A stretch of DNA of 64,000 bases, from the NCBI GenBank assembly GCA_002205965.3, contig NADL03000637.1:1-64000 (forward strand), given 5' to 3'. Numbering within the stretch: position 1 is the first letter of the stretch; every line of letters starts with the position of its first letter. The DNA comes from Kappaphycus alvarezii. Lineage: Eukaryota > Rhodophyta > Florideophyceae > Gigartinales > Solieriaceae. Positions 1-12,178 of the stretch are shown piece after piece. The notes beneath the pieces were generated by a model. It was not told where the DNA came from. It did no database searches and was given only the letters and a program-made list of their open reading frames with translations. A program made the position numbers and the translations under genes.

Positions 1-664
1 TTGCCGAATCGTGGTCTTGGCAATCGGTTTTGTGATCCTCTCACCGGCTGTACTCTTTTGAGAACAGTGCCTTTGTGTAACGCGAGTTGGACGGACCGTA
101 CCATACAAACCCACGCGGTTGATAACGCGAGTTATCAGAAGTCGTAAGACTGAACCCGATTCCCGGTGGGAATCACGGTGTACCAGCCGAGTCGGTCCGT
201 TGCAGTGGCCCTTTTGCGCGCCGGCGGGACAGAGACGCTCCTCGCTTGAACGACCGATACGTACGCGAAACACCATCGCCCGTGGTCGGAGAGGGAACGA
301 CTGTCTTCTAATTCCTTACTCTGGTAGCATACCGGGTACTAGTGTTCTGCACTTGTACTTTGGTACCTGCTGGCTATACTTCTGTTGAGGTGTAGATACG
401 TGCTGTGCACGGAAGGACGAGGCTCATTGGTGACCTTGAGTGCTTTCACACGAGTACGACGGAAGTCAAGCAACACAGTCCGGAAGGAAACGCGCCTGAG
501 TTAGTACGGAAAGACTGTGATTGTGGTAAGACGCCCTTTGCTGCGGGGACCTTTCGGGGTAGTGGCTGAAAATTCCTGGCCGTCTACAGGTAAAGTCGCT
601 GTGCTTACTCGTGGCACACGGATTGCGCTCAAAGTTGAAAGACCAGCACTGGCCGATATACAGG

Positions 665-735
665 GGTAGCGCCCTAAGGCACAAATAAAGAGGTGGTAAA
701 GAGGTAAAGAGGAGGAAAACTAAAGAGGTAAAGAG
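665..735 (+). repeat. Purine-rich tandem repeat in copia-I leader
   Basis: About 70 bases of almost pure purine built from repeats of TAAAGAGG and AAAGAGG lie about 180 bases upstream of the gag start. The same tract occurs in element B at about 7689-7760. It resembles a polypurine tract and could act as a second plus-strand primer, but nothing in the sequence proves this. Confidence 0.6.
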
Positions 736-916
736 TTGGAAATTAAACACCACGTGTCTTTGAGTAAACGCTGCAAACTTCTTATAGGGAAAGGCTTGCC
801 GTGACAAGCGACTATCGGTCGCCGGCTTGGGATACCCGAACAGAGGACTTTGCATACTCACTGCATACGTGGTAATAGAGGTTTCAGATACAAAGGGTCT
901 TGGATAAAACGTAGTC

Positions 917-3900
917 ATGGACGATCGCGGAGGCGGAGTTCGAATTGAAAAGCTCACCAACAATAATTTCCATGTTTGGAAGCAGAAGGTGCAGCTTCTT
1001 CTCGCCCTCCGGGAGCTTGATGACTACATTGTGGATGATCCGCCTGAGGAATCGGATGATAGGGCTCTCAAATCATGGACTCGGGCCGACCGCAAAGCAC
1101 GGGCGCTCATCGGGTTGTCCCTTTCTGATGAGCACCTTGAGCATGTGCGCACTGCGGCAACTGCAAAGGAGATGTGGACTATTATTCTCAACACGTTTGA
1201 GAGGCACACACTCCTCAATAAGCTTGCGGCTCGACGCCGGTTTTACACCGCGGCTATGGATGGTAATGAGAGAGTTTTGCAGTACGTTAACCGTGACGCA
1301 GTTGCAGCGACCCTGAAATCCATGGATGTGACTATCGATGACAAAGAGATAGCCATGGCTGTGCTTAATGGATTGCCACCTCGGTTCGACAATCTCATCG
1401 TTGCCTTGGATGCGCTCGGCAATGAGGACAGGGTGTTTACTTTGGAATTTGTGAAGAGCCGGTTGTTGCAGGAAGAGGAGCGTGCTCAAATGAGGGAGTC
1501 AAAAGGGACAAAATCCAATGCTGCGCTCATATCCAATGCCCGTCCGAATGACTACGGAGGTAATGCTAGACAGCTGCACTGTACGAACTGCGGTCATTCT
1601 GGTCACACCGCGGACAGATGCTGGGGCAAAGATGTGAACGGTAGGCGCCCGGAAGCTCCAAGGGGCTATCGTGCATCCGGTTCTCGTAGTGGCAGAGCAT
1701 CTAATAATCATCGAAACGAGAAAAATCGCCCGAGAAGAGATCAGCAGGCGTTCGTAGGTGCAAATGTATTTGATTCGACTGATTCTCATCCTTCAGCTGA
1801 TAGTGGGACAGCGTTGATGATGAAATTGTTTGCCTCATGTCACGAATTAAACAGGCCGGGATTTCGGCCGGAACTTCCTCTGGTACGCAGATTCCGCATG
1901 TACTTCCCATATGACTTACGATAGGAGTGTTTTCACGAATTATACCGAATTTTCTGCAGCCTCAGTCGAAATGGGAACTAAAGCCCGGGCTAAGATTGCT
2001 GGGCGAGGTGACGTGGAGCTCACATTATAGTAGATGGTTCTCGAAAGCGGTGTATTCTGCGAGATGTTGTCCACGTTCCTAGTTTCGAATATTCTCATCT
2101 CTGTAGGCAAAGCGGACATAGAAGGGATCAAAACTGTATTTGAGAACAAATCTTTGCAGATGACTAAGAATGGGAGAGTTGTAGCAACTGGAAAAATGCT
2201 GTGCAATAGCCTTCTTTATGCTATCGACATAGTCCAGAAGATACCAATGATACCTTGTACTCTGCGAAAGTCACCACACTCTCGACATGGCACGAGAGAA
2301 TGGCTCATGTAAGCAAGCAGGGCATTGCATCTATGGTAAGGAACAATGTTGTGGACGGCGTGCAGATCAGTGGCTCGAATACATCCGAAATATGCTCCTC
2401 ATGCGTTCATGGAAAGGCTCATCGTTCTGCAGTGCCGAAGGAACGCACGACTGGTAGAGCTGAAGCGATGTTAGACCTTGTTCACAGTGACGTGTGTGGA
2501 CCTATGGAGGTTTTTCTGTTGGAGGGGCACGCTACTTTGTGACCTTCACGGACGATCACTCTTCCTGGGTTACCGTCTACATGATGCAGCGAAAGTCAGA
2601 GGTCTTTGATAAATATAAACTGTTCCAAGCTCGTAGCGAAGCCCATACTGGGCGTCGCATTGGCATTCTTCGTTCAGATCGAGGGGGAGAATATATGTCC
2701 ACTGCATTCAAGGACTACCTTGCCGAGCGCGGCACAAAACATGAGCTTAGTGCAGTGGAGTCACCTGAACAGAATGGTGTTTCAGAGCGGCTGAACCGAA
2801 CACTGATGGATCTGGTTCGGTCCATGCTACATGCAAAGAGTCTGCCAAAACAGTTCTGGGCCGAAGCTCTGGCGACTGCTGTATACATCCGAAACAGAGT
2901 TACAACTCGGGCACTTCCAAGCCACACGACCCCGCATCATATATGGTACGGTCGCAAGCCCAATTTGTCGCACCTTCGTACGTTCGGAAGCAAATGTTGG
3001 TACACCGTCCCGGCAAGTCAGTTGAGTAAGCTTGACAACCGAGCACGGGAAGCAATTATGCTTGGATATGCGGAAGCCAGCAAAGCTTACAAACTGTGGG
3101 ATCCTGAATTACACAAGGTAGTTGTTTCCAGAGATGTCAGATTCAGTGAGAGCGAAACCTGCCAGTCTGAAATAAATGAGAAAGAATCAGATGAGTATCT
3201 CTCAATTAGCTCCGATGAGGATCTTGTAAGTCTCGGCGTTGAACAGGATGCTCAAGTCCGGCTTCCTACACCGGACACAGTCGAAATAACTGCATCTTCG
3301 AGACAAGATATTCAGGGACAAGGAATGACCAGGCTAATGTTGGAAACGACCCAACGGTCGCCGAAAACGTAGGTACAGATAACGAAATCCCTGAGCCCCC
3401 TGAGGTGTCTGTAGCTCCTCGGAGATCTGAAAGGATTCGAAGAGCCCCAAATGCTTGGTGGAGATCAAACATATCCTTGACACCTAATGACACGGCTCTC
3501 GTTACAAATGTTGTCAACATCTCGTACCGACACGCGGCGACAGGACCGGACGCAGACTTTTGGAAGTCCGCCATCGAGTCCGAGCGAGACTCGATCCTTC
3601 GGAACAAAACATGGAAGTTAGTCCCACGTTTGGAGGCCTCAAACATTCTGACTCCAAAATGGGTGTTTGCAATAAAAGATGCCCAGGACTCCAACGGAGG
3701 CTTTTCCGAAAATCGAAGGCGCGTCTTGTCGCTCGTGGTTTCCAACAGGTGAAAGGGGTAGATTATAATGAGACGTACGCCCCTGTCGTGAAGCTCACGT
3801 CAATTCGGGTGCTTTTGGCACTTGTCGCACATCAGGACCTGGAGCTGCATCAAATGGACGTTAAGACGGCATTTCTGAACGGTGATGTGGAGGAGGACGT

Positions 3901-5127
3901 GTACATGGAACAGCCTGATGGATTTAAGGACGCCTCGAAACCAAATCATGTCTGCAAATTTCTGAAGGCCTTGTATGGTTTGAAACAGGCACATAGGCGG
4001 TGGCACCAGAAAATCGATGATTTTCTTGTTGATGGGCTCAAATTCAAAAGTAGCACTAATGATCCCTGTGTTTATGTAAAATTTGACCCGACCTCCGACT
4101 CAATCATGATTATCCTCCTGTATGTTGATGACTTGCTGCTTGCAGGAAACAACATGGAGGCGATTGCATGGATGAAGGGGGAGCTGAACCGCCGTTTTGA
4201 AATGAAAGATTTGGGAAGCGAGAATGGTTGTTGGGCTTGAAATTTCTCGCCGGAGATCCGAACGATCCTTGTGTTTATCCCAGCCACGGTTTGTAGACAG
4301 CGTTTTAGAGCGATTTGGAATGCAGAATTGTAGACCTGTTCCAACTCCTATGAATCTAAACACTGACGAGTTGAACGTGGATCGGTCGGTAGATACGGGT
4401 AGTGATGCTCGGACAGATGCTCCATACAGGAGCGCCATTGGATCTCATGTATTTGTCTGTTGGAACACGACCTGATATATCTTATGCGGTTGGCAAACTT
4501 GCACGTTTCTGCGAAGAACCAAGAGAGAAGCATTGGTTAGCAGTAAAAAGAGTGTTAAGGTATCTCGCTGGGACCAAAGATTTAGGTCTTGTGTTCCGAG
4601 GGAATGCTGATCTGGGCTTGTCTGCATACTGTGACTCGGATTGGGCCGGAGATGTGTCCGATCGCAAATCGACGAGTGGTTTCGTGTTTCGCATGGCTGG
4701 AAGTGGGGTAAGTTGGTGCTCGCGAAAGCAAACGGTTGTCGCAGCTTCGTCATGTGAGGCCGAATACATTTCGTTAACTGCAGCAAGTAAAGAAGCAATA
4801 TGGCTGAGACGTGTCGTTCGGGACATCCTTGAAACCTGGACATCGCTGGGCATGAAAGCACTTGGAATTGATCATGCTACTACAATATACAGCGATAACC
4901 AGGGGGCTATGGAGCTCGCTCGAAACGAGAGCACCAACAGACGCAACAAGCACATTGATATTGCATACCACTTTGTAAGAGATGCAGTTGTGCGTAAAGA
5001 GGTGGACTTGGTGTACGTGCCAACAACTGAAAATGTTGCTGACGCTTTGACAAAACCACTAGGGCGAGTTCAGATGACAAAACTTGTTAGACTGATTGTG
5101 ATGGGTAGTAAGGGGGAGCATAATTAA
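917..5127 (+). pseudogene. Copia-I gag-pol of element A, frameshifted
   Basis: The polyprotein packages element RNA, then cleaves, copies and integrates it. Start is the ATG at 917, placed by comparison with element B. Gag carries the copia gag core and a CX2CX4HX4C zinc knuckle near 1579-1620. Next come the protease region, integrase with HHCC (W-H-E-R-M-A-H then C-x2-C) and the catalytic run ending SPEQNGVSERLNRT, RT with YVDD near 4122-4133, and RNase H with the SDNQGAMELA motif. The frame is broken at about 1804, 2030, 2093, 2513, 3325, 3708, 4216 and 4445, each by one- or two-base indels relative to sister copies at 7942 and 26696. It ends with TAA at 5125-5127. Not translatable as a single protein as it stands. 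Confidence 0.92.
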
Positions 5128-5153
5128 TGTAAAAACAATGTGATCGAGGGGAG

Positions 5154-6393
5154 TGTTGAAAAAGGGATAGAATGCATGCGATCCCATGGTTTTTAGTTGC
5201 CACCTGGACACGTGTACACTTGTAGCATGAAAAAGCGAGTTGCACCCTTCTTCTGTGTGTACACCTATACACGTGTAAAATGGGCCAAATCGAAAGTTGC
5301 CTGGGACGAAAGCCCATTTTCGGGCAACTCAAAATCACGGCGCATTTTGCCATTTTTCAAACCACTTGGTATTCTGCCCTCTGATTGGCTGCTAGATACG
5401 CCTCCATACCACTCACATCGCTAAGTGGCGATATCTGAGCTGATCATTGTGGAGCATTCTGACACTTGGCATGTTATGGTTGGTTGATGGTTTGTCTCTA
5501 TTCTAGGCTCAAAGTACTGTACCAATGTGTCATACGTGTACTGTCTCCTATGTGGCATACGTGTACTGTCTCCTCTCTGTCGTACGTGTACAGTATTATA
5601 GGTGTCGTACGTGTACAAGTAAACAGTGGTTTCTATATTTATCCTATAGTTGCCTGGACTGGCTGCATACAGTTTACACTATACTCATTATACTGGCTGC
5701 ATACAAATCACTCTTGCACAAGTATGCAGCCAAAGTATGTTGATGCAGCCACGTTGCTTTTACAGTATTGCACGTATAGCACGTAAGGCTTAATTCACGT
5801 TGAACGGCCTGCATGAGATTTACGTACTGTTACATAACAACGTGAGACAAGCCCGCCAAAAATTGTTTTCTACTTTTATGATATTTAAGTTCCCGCCTTA
5901 AGTTCCCGCCTTTGGGTTCTGTTACAGGCCGAGAGATTACAGTTGCGTTGGCGGGTCACGTAAGGCATAATTCACGGGTTGACTGTTTTAGTGTACGTTT
6001 ACGTAACAGAACATGCATGGCTAGCATGCACGCAATGTTACTTACGTTTTGAATATCGGTAATTATGAATTTCCCGCGCATGCAAATCAGGGATTCTGAG
6101 GCATCTCGGCTTGGGTAGGCTATAGGATCAACAAAGATAGTACTGCAAATGTAGATTTTGCTACTTTCATTTTGCTGTCACGAAGCCGAAGTGAGTACCG
6201 GCAAACAGTATATAGTTGTAGTCTAATAGCTCACCCAAGTAAAGAAGAGGCACGGACTTGCCTTTGATTTCAACACCAACCTCACCCTTGCCGTTCTATC
6301 TCCTTTCTGTTTCTTTTATCCATCTACACTCTTTCCCTACTTCCCTTTTCATTCTCTCTCCTCATCCCTCATCATCCCCTGTTCCTTTCATCA
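5154..6393 (+). repeat. Copia-I LTR shared by elements A and B
   Basis: The LTR is 1240 bp, begins TGTTGAAAAAGG after the purine-rich tract GAGGGGAG and ends CTTTCATCA. It is about 99 percent like 12179-13419 by eye. It contains two CACGTG-type palindromes (near 5211 and 5270), a nested hairpin at 5294-5330 and four short repeats of the type CATACGTGTACTGT near 5530-5620. A TATA-like TATATAG lies near 6210. It is both the 3' LTR of A and the 5' LTR of B. Confidence 0.93.
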
Positions 6394-6394
6394 G

Positions 6395-6407
6395 GTTATG
6401 GGCCCAG
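6395..6407 (+). promoter_or_regulatory. Primer binding site, half initiator tRNA-Met
   Basis: GTTATGGGCCCAG lies one base after the LTR end. It is the reverse complement of the anticodon stem-loop of eukaryotic initiator tRNA-Met (CTGGGCCCATAAC), not of a tRNA 3' end. This is the arrangement established for Drosophila copia and yeast Ty5, which prime from a cleaved half tRNA. Confidence 0.85.
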
Positions 6408-7941
6408 TCCACGCTACCGCTCTTTCCGCTTGATCCGTCCCTCAACCGTTGACGTTGAGGTAATTGCTTTCTCTGTGTTGTTGGTGCTGTTGGTGTTGTC
6501 ATTTGTTGCTTTGTGGTGATTGTTGTTGGGTTCTTGTCTTTGTTAGGACCCATTTGGTGATTGTAAGCACTCTGTGTGTGGATCCTGAGTGTTTTTGTGG
6601 TTCTCATTGTGTGTTGTTGGAAGCTTTTGTTGATACGAACCAACTTTAAGGTTGTCAAGCACTCTGTGTGTGGATCCTGAGTGTTTTGTGGTTACCATTG
6701 TGTGTTGAATCAGAGCAATCGTTGTTTGTGCTCTACTACTGTTGAGAACAATTTTGTGTTTTCAAGCACTCTGTGTGAGGATCCTGAGTGCTTTGTGGTG
6801 TCATTGCTCTGATTGTTTGTTGGTTTGGTTTTCTGTCTCTTTTGTGGTGGTCGTGGTCATTCGGCAATCTGTCAGCTCGAGTTTATTGTTTGGAAATATT
6901 GGCCTTGTTGTTTGAGGAGAATCTAGGCCTGGTTGTTGATACCCCTTGCACTCTTGGAAAGCCTTCACGGCAACGGAAAAGAAGAAGACAGAGTGCCGGG
7001 GGTCCGCCCAAGTTTGTCCGATTCTTTTGCCGAATCGTGGTCTTGGCAATCGGTTTTGTGATCCTCTCACCGGCTGTACTCTTTTGAGAACAGTGCCTTT
7101 GTGTAACGCGAGTTGGACGGACCGTACCATACAAACCCACGCGGTCGATAACGCGAGTTATCAGAAGTCGTAAGACTGAACCGATTCCCGGTGGGAATCA
7201 CGGTGTACCAGCCGAGTCGGTCCGTTGCAGTGGCCCTTTTGCGCGCCGGCGGGACAGAGACGCTCCTCGCTTGAACGACCGATACGTACGCGAAACACCA
7301 TCGCCCGTGGTCGGAGAGGGAACGACTGTCTTCTAATTCCTTACTCTGGTAGCATACCGGGTACTAGTGTTCTGCACTTGTACTTTGGTACCTGCTGGCT
7401 ATACTTCTGTTGAGGTGTAGATACGTGCTGTGCACGGAAGGACGAGGCTCATTGGTGACCTTGAGTGCTTTCACACGAGTACGACGGAAGTCAAGCAACA
7501 CAGTCCGGAAGGAAACGCGCCTGAGTTAGTACGGAAAGACTGTGATTGTGGTAAGACGCCCTTTGCTGCGGGGACCTTTCGGGGTAGTGGCTGAAAATTC
7601 CTGGCCGTCTACAGGTAAAGTCGCTGTGCTTACTCGTGGCACACGGATTGCGCTCAAAGTTGAAAGACCAGCACTGGCCGATATACAGGGGTAGCGCCCT
7701 AAGGCACAAATAAAGAGGTGGTAAAGAGGTAAAGAGGAGGAAAACTAAAGAGGTAAAGAGTTGGAAATTAAACACCACGTGTCTTTGAGTAAACGCTGCA
7801 AACTTCTTATAGGGAAAGGCTTGCCGTGACAAGCGACTATCGGTCGCCGGCTTGGGATACCCGAACAGAGGACTTTGCATACTACTGCATACGTGGTAAT
7901 AGAGGTTTCAGATACAAAGGGTCTTGGATAAAGACGTAGTC
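6408..7941 (+). other. Copia-I leader of element B with direct repeats
   Basis: This 1.5-kb stretch between primer site and gag has no credible gene. Three copies of a roughly 35-base repeat around CACTCTGTGTGTGGATCCTGAGTG occur near 6568, 6659 and 6769. The rest matches 1-916 of element A, including the purine-rich tract. A long antisense frame is conserved with element A, but that is explained by the near-identity of the two copies. Confidence 0.75.
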
Positions 7942-10900
7942 ATGGACGATCGCGGAGGCGGAGTTCGAATTGAAAAGCTCACCAACAATAATTTCCATGT
8001 TTGGAAGCAGAAGGTGCAGCTTCTTCTCGCCTCCGGGAGCTTGATGACTACATTGTGGATGATCCGCCTGAGGAATCGGATGATAGGGCTCTCAAATCAT
8101 GGACTCGGGCCGACCGCAAAGCACGGGCGCTCATCGGGTTGTCCCTTTCTGATGAGCACCTTGAGCATGTGCGCACTGCGGCAACTGCAAAGGAGATGTG
8201 GACTATTATTCTCAACACGTTTGAAGGCACACACTCCTCAATAAACTTGCGGCTCGACGCCGGTTTTACACCGCGGCTATGGATGGTAACGAGAGAGTTT
8301 TGCAGTGTTAACCGTGTGACGCAGCTAGCAGCGACCCTGAAATCCATGGATGTGACTATTGATGACAAAGAGATAGCCATGGCTGTGCTTAATGGATTGC
8401 CACCTCGGTTCGACAATCTCATCGTTGCCTTGGATGCGCTCGGCAATGAGGACAGGGTGTTTACTTTGGAATTTGTGAAGAGCCGGTTGTTGCAGGAAGA
8501 GGAGCGTGCTCAAATGAGGGAGTCAAAAGGGACAAAATCCAATGCTGCACTCATATCCAATGCCCGTCCGAATGACTACGGAGGTAATGCTAGACAGCTG
8601 CACTGTACGAACTGCGGTCATTCTGGTCACACCGCGGACAGATGCTGGGGCAAAGATGTGAACGGTAGGCGCCCGGAAGCTCCAAGGGGCTATCGTGCAT
8701 CCGGTTCTCGTAGTGGCAGAGCATCTAATAATCATCGAAACGAGAAAAATCGCCCGAGAAGAGATCAGCAGGCGTTCGTAGGTGCAAATGTATTTGATTC
8801 GACTGATTCTCATCCTTCAGCAGATAGTGGGGACAGCGTTGATGAAAATTGTTTGCCTCATGTCACGAATTAAACAGGCCGGGATTTCGGCCGGAACTTC
8901 CTCCTGGTACGCAGATTCCGCATGTACTTCCCATATGACTTACGATAGGAGTGTTTTCACGAATTATACCGAATTTTCTGCAGCCTCAGTCGAAATGGGA
9001 ACTAAAGCCCGGGCTAAGATTGCTGGGCGAGGTGACGTGGAGCTCACATTATTAGTAGATGGTTCTCGAAAGCGGTGTATTCTGCGAGATGTTGTCCACG
9101 TTCCTAGTTTCGAATATTCTCTCATCTCTGTAGGCAAAGCGGACATAGAAGGGATCAAAACTGTATTTGAGAACAAATCTTTGCAGATGACTAAGAATGG
9201 GAGAGTTGTAGCAACTGGAAAAATGCTGTGCAATAGCCTTCTTTATGCTATCGACATAGTCCAGAAGATACCAATGATACCTTGTACTCTGCGAAAGTCA
9301 CCACACTCTCGACATGGCACGAGAGAATGGCTCATGTAAGCAAGCAGGGCATTGCATCTATGGTAAGGAACAATGTTGTGGACGGCGTGCAGATCAGTGG
9401 CTCGAATACATCCGAAATATGCACCTCATGCGTTCATGGAAAGGCTCATCGTTCAGCAGTGCCGAAGGAACGCACGACTGGTAGAGCTGAAGCGATGTTA
9501 GACCTTGTTCACAGTGACGTGTGTGGACCTATGGAGGTTTCTTCTGTTGGAGGGGCACGCTACTTTGTCACCTTCACGGACGATCACTCTTCCTGGGTTA
9601 CCGTCTACATGATGCAGCGAAAGTCAGAGGTCTTTGATAAATATAAACTGTTCCAAGCTCGTAGCGAAGCCCATACTGGGCGTCGCATTGGCATTCTTCG
9701 TTCAGATCGAGGGGAGAATATATGTCCACTGCATTCAAGGACTACCTTGCCGAGCGCGGCACAAAACATGAGCTTAGTGCAGTGGAGTCACCTGAACAGA
9801 ATGGTGTTTCAGAGCGGCTGAACCGAACACTGATGGATCTGGTTCGGTCCATGCTACATGCAAAGAGTCTGCCAAAACAGTTCTGGGCCGAAGCTCTGGC
9901 GACTGCTGTATACATCCGAAACAGAGTTACAACTCGGGCACTTCCAAGCCACACGACCCCGCATCATATATGGTACGGTCGCAAGCCCAATTTGTCGCAC
10001 CTTCGTACGTTCGGAAGCAAATGTTGGTACACCGTCCCGGCAAGTCAGTTGAGTAAGCTTGACAACCGAGCACGGGAATAATATGCTTGGATATGCGGAA
10101 GCCAGCAAAGCTTACAAACTGTGGGATCCTGAATTACACAAGGTAGTTGTTTCCAGAGATGTCAGATTCAGTGAGAGCGAAACCTGCCAGTCTGAAATAA
10201 ATGAAAAGAATCAGATGAGTATCTCGCAATTAGCTCCGATGAGGATCTTGTAAGTCTCGGCGTTGAACAGGATGCTCAAGTCCGGCTTCCTACACCGGAC
10301 ACAGTCGAAATAACTGCATCTTCGAGACAAGATATTCAGGGACAAGGGAATGACCAGGCTAATGTTGGAAACGACCCAACGGTCGCCGAAAACGTAGGTA
10401 CAGATAACGAAATCCCTGAACCCCTGAGGTGTCTGTAGCTCCTCGGAGATCTGAAAGGATTCGAAGAGCCCCAAATGCTTGGTGGAGATCAAACATATCC
10501 TTGACACCTAATGACACGGCTCTCGTTACAAATGTTGTCAACATCTCGTACAGACACGCGGCGACAGGACCGGACGCAGACTTTTGGAAGTCCGCCATCG
10601 AGTCCGAGCGAGACTCGATCGTTCGGAACAAAACATGGAAGTTAGTCCCACGTTTGGAGGCCTCAAACATTCTGACTCCAAAATGGGTGTTTGCAATAAA
10701 AGATGCCCAGGACTCCAACGGAGGCTTTTCCCGAAAATCGAAGGCGCGTCTTGTCGCTCGTGGTTTCCAACAGGTGAAAGGGGTAGATTATAATGAGACG
10801 TACGCCCCTGTCGTGAGCTCACGTCAATTCGGGTGCTTTTGGCACTTGTCGCACATCAGGACCTGGAGCTGCATCAAATGGACGTTAAGACGGCATTTCT

Positions 10901-12167
10901 GAACGGTGATGTGGAGGAGGACGTGTACATGGAACAGCCTGATGGATTTAAGGACGCCTCGAAACCAAATCATGTCTGCAAATTTCTGAAGGCCTTGTAT
11001 GGTTTGAAACAGGCACATAGACGGTGGCACCAGAAAATCGATGATTTTCTTGTTGATGGGCTCAAATTCAAAAGTGGCACTAATGATCCCTGTGTTTATG
11101 TAAAATTTGACCCGACCTCCGACTCAATCATGATTATCCTCCTGTATGTTGATGACTTGCTGCTTGCAGGAAACAACATGGAGGCGATTGCATGGATGAA
11201 GGGGAGCTGAACCGCCGTTTTGAAATGAAAGATTTGGGCGAAGCGAGAATGGTTGTGGGCTTGAAATTTCTCGCCGGAGATCCGAACGATCCTTGTGTTT
11301 ATCCCAGCCACGGTTTGTAGACAGCGTTTTAGAGCGATTTGGAATGCAGAATTGTAGACCTGTTCCAACTCCTATGAATCTAAACACTGACGATTGAACG
11401 TGGATCGGTCGGTAGATACGGGTAGTGATGCTCGGACAGATGCTCCATACAGGAGCGCCATTGGATCTCTCATGTATTTGTCTGTTGGAACACGACCTGA
11501 TATATCTTATGCGGTTGGCAAACTTGCACGTTTCTGCGAAGAACCAAGAGAGAAGCATTGGTTAGCAGTAAAAAGAGTGTTAAGGTATCTCGCTGGGACC
11601 AAAGATTTAGGTCTTGTGTTCCGAGGGAATGCTGATCTGGGCTTGTCTGCATACTGTGACTCGGATTGGGCCGGAGATGTGTCCGATCGCAAATCGACGA
11701 GTGGTTTCGTGTTTCGCATGGCTGGAAGTGGGGTAAGTTGGTGCTCGCGAAAGCAAACGGTTGTCGCAGCTTCGTCATGTGAGGCCGAATACATTTCGTT
11801 AACTGCAGCAAGTAAAGAAGCAATATGGCTGAGACGTGTCGTTCGGGACATCCTTGAAACCTGGACATCGCTGGGCATGAAAGCACTTGGAATTGATCAT
11901 GCTACTACAATATACAGCGATAACCAGGGGGCTATGGAGCTCGCTCGAAACGAGAGCACCAACAGACGCAACAAGCACATTGATATTGCATACCACTTTG
12001 TAAGAGATGCAGTTGTGCGTAAAGAGGTGGACTTGGTGTACGTGCCAACAACTGAAAATGTTGCTGACGCTTTGACAAAACCACTAGGGCGAGTTCAGAT
12101 GAGAAAACTTGTTAGACTGATTGTGATGGGTAGTAAGGGGGAGCAAATTAATGTAAAAACAATGTGA
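7942..12167 (+). pseudogene. Copia-I gag-pol of element B, frameshifted
   Basis: Same polyprotein as in A, with the ATG at 7942. Gag has the zinc knuckle near 8604-8645. The protease motif is D-S-A (YADSACTSHM, near 8909-8938) where retropepsins normally have DSG or DTG. Integrase has HHCC and the D, D, E residues; RT has YVDD near 11147; RNase H ends near 12110. Frame breaks include about 8031, 8225, 8308, 8852, 9715, 10078, 10430, 10817, 11203, 11265 and 11394. Most are single-base differences in short runs compared with A and D, and A and B rarely break at the same place, so the parent element was intact until recently. Confidence 0.92.
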
Positions 12168-12178
12168 TCGAGGAAGAG

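Larger units (their letters stand above)
1..5153 (+). mobile_element. Copia-I element A, internal region (5' end outside window)
   Basis: This is the internal part of a Ty1/copia LTR retrotransposon. Bases 1-916 are untranslated leader, almost identical to 7027-7941 in element B. Gag-pol follows from 917, and the polypurine tract ends at 5153, just before the LTR at 5154. The 5' LTR, primer site and start of the leader lie before the window. Element A shares its 3' LTR with element B, so A and B form a head-to-tail array. The domain order protease, integrase, RT, RNase H places it in the copia class. Confidence 0.93.

Noticed and set aside
466..963. Long antisense open frame in the copia-I leader, also at 7491-7880
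   Set aside because: It is in both copies only because A and B are nearly identical. It starts inside gag on the wrong strand, shows no domain, and is cut short in B by a small indel.
6788..7087. Possible small membrane protein in the copia-I leader (hydrophobic ends, KRRR in the middle)
   Set aside because: It has no ATG start, overlaps leader repeats, and its hydrophobicity comes from T/G-rich low-complexity sequence.
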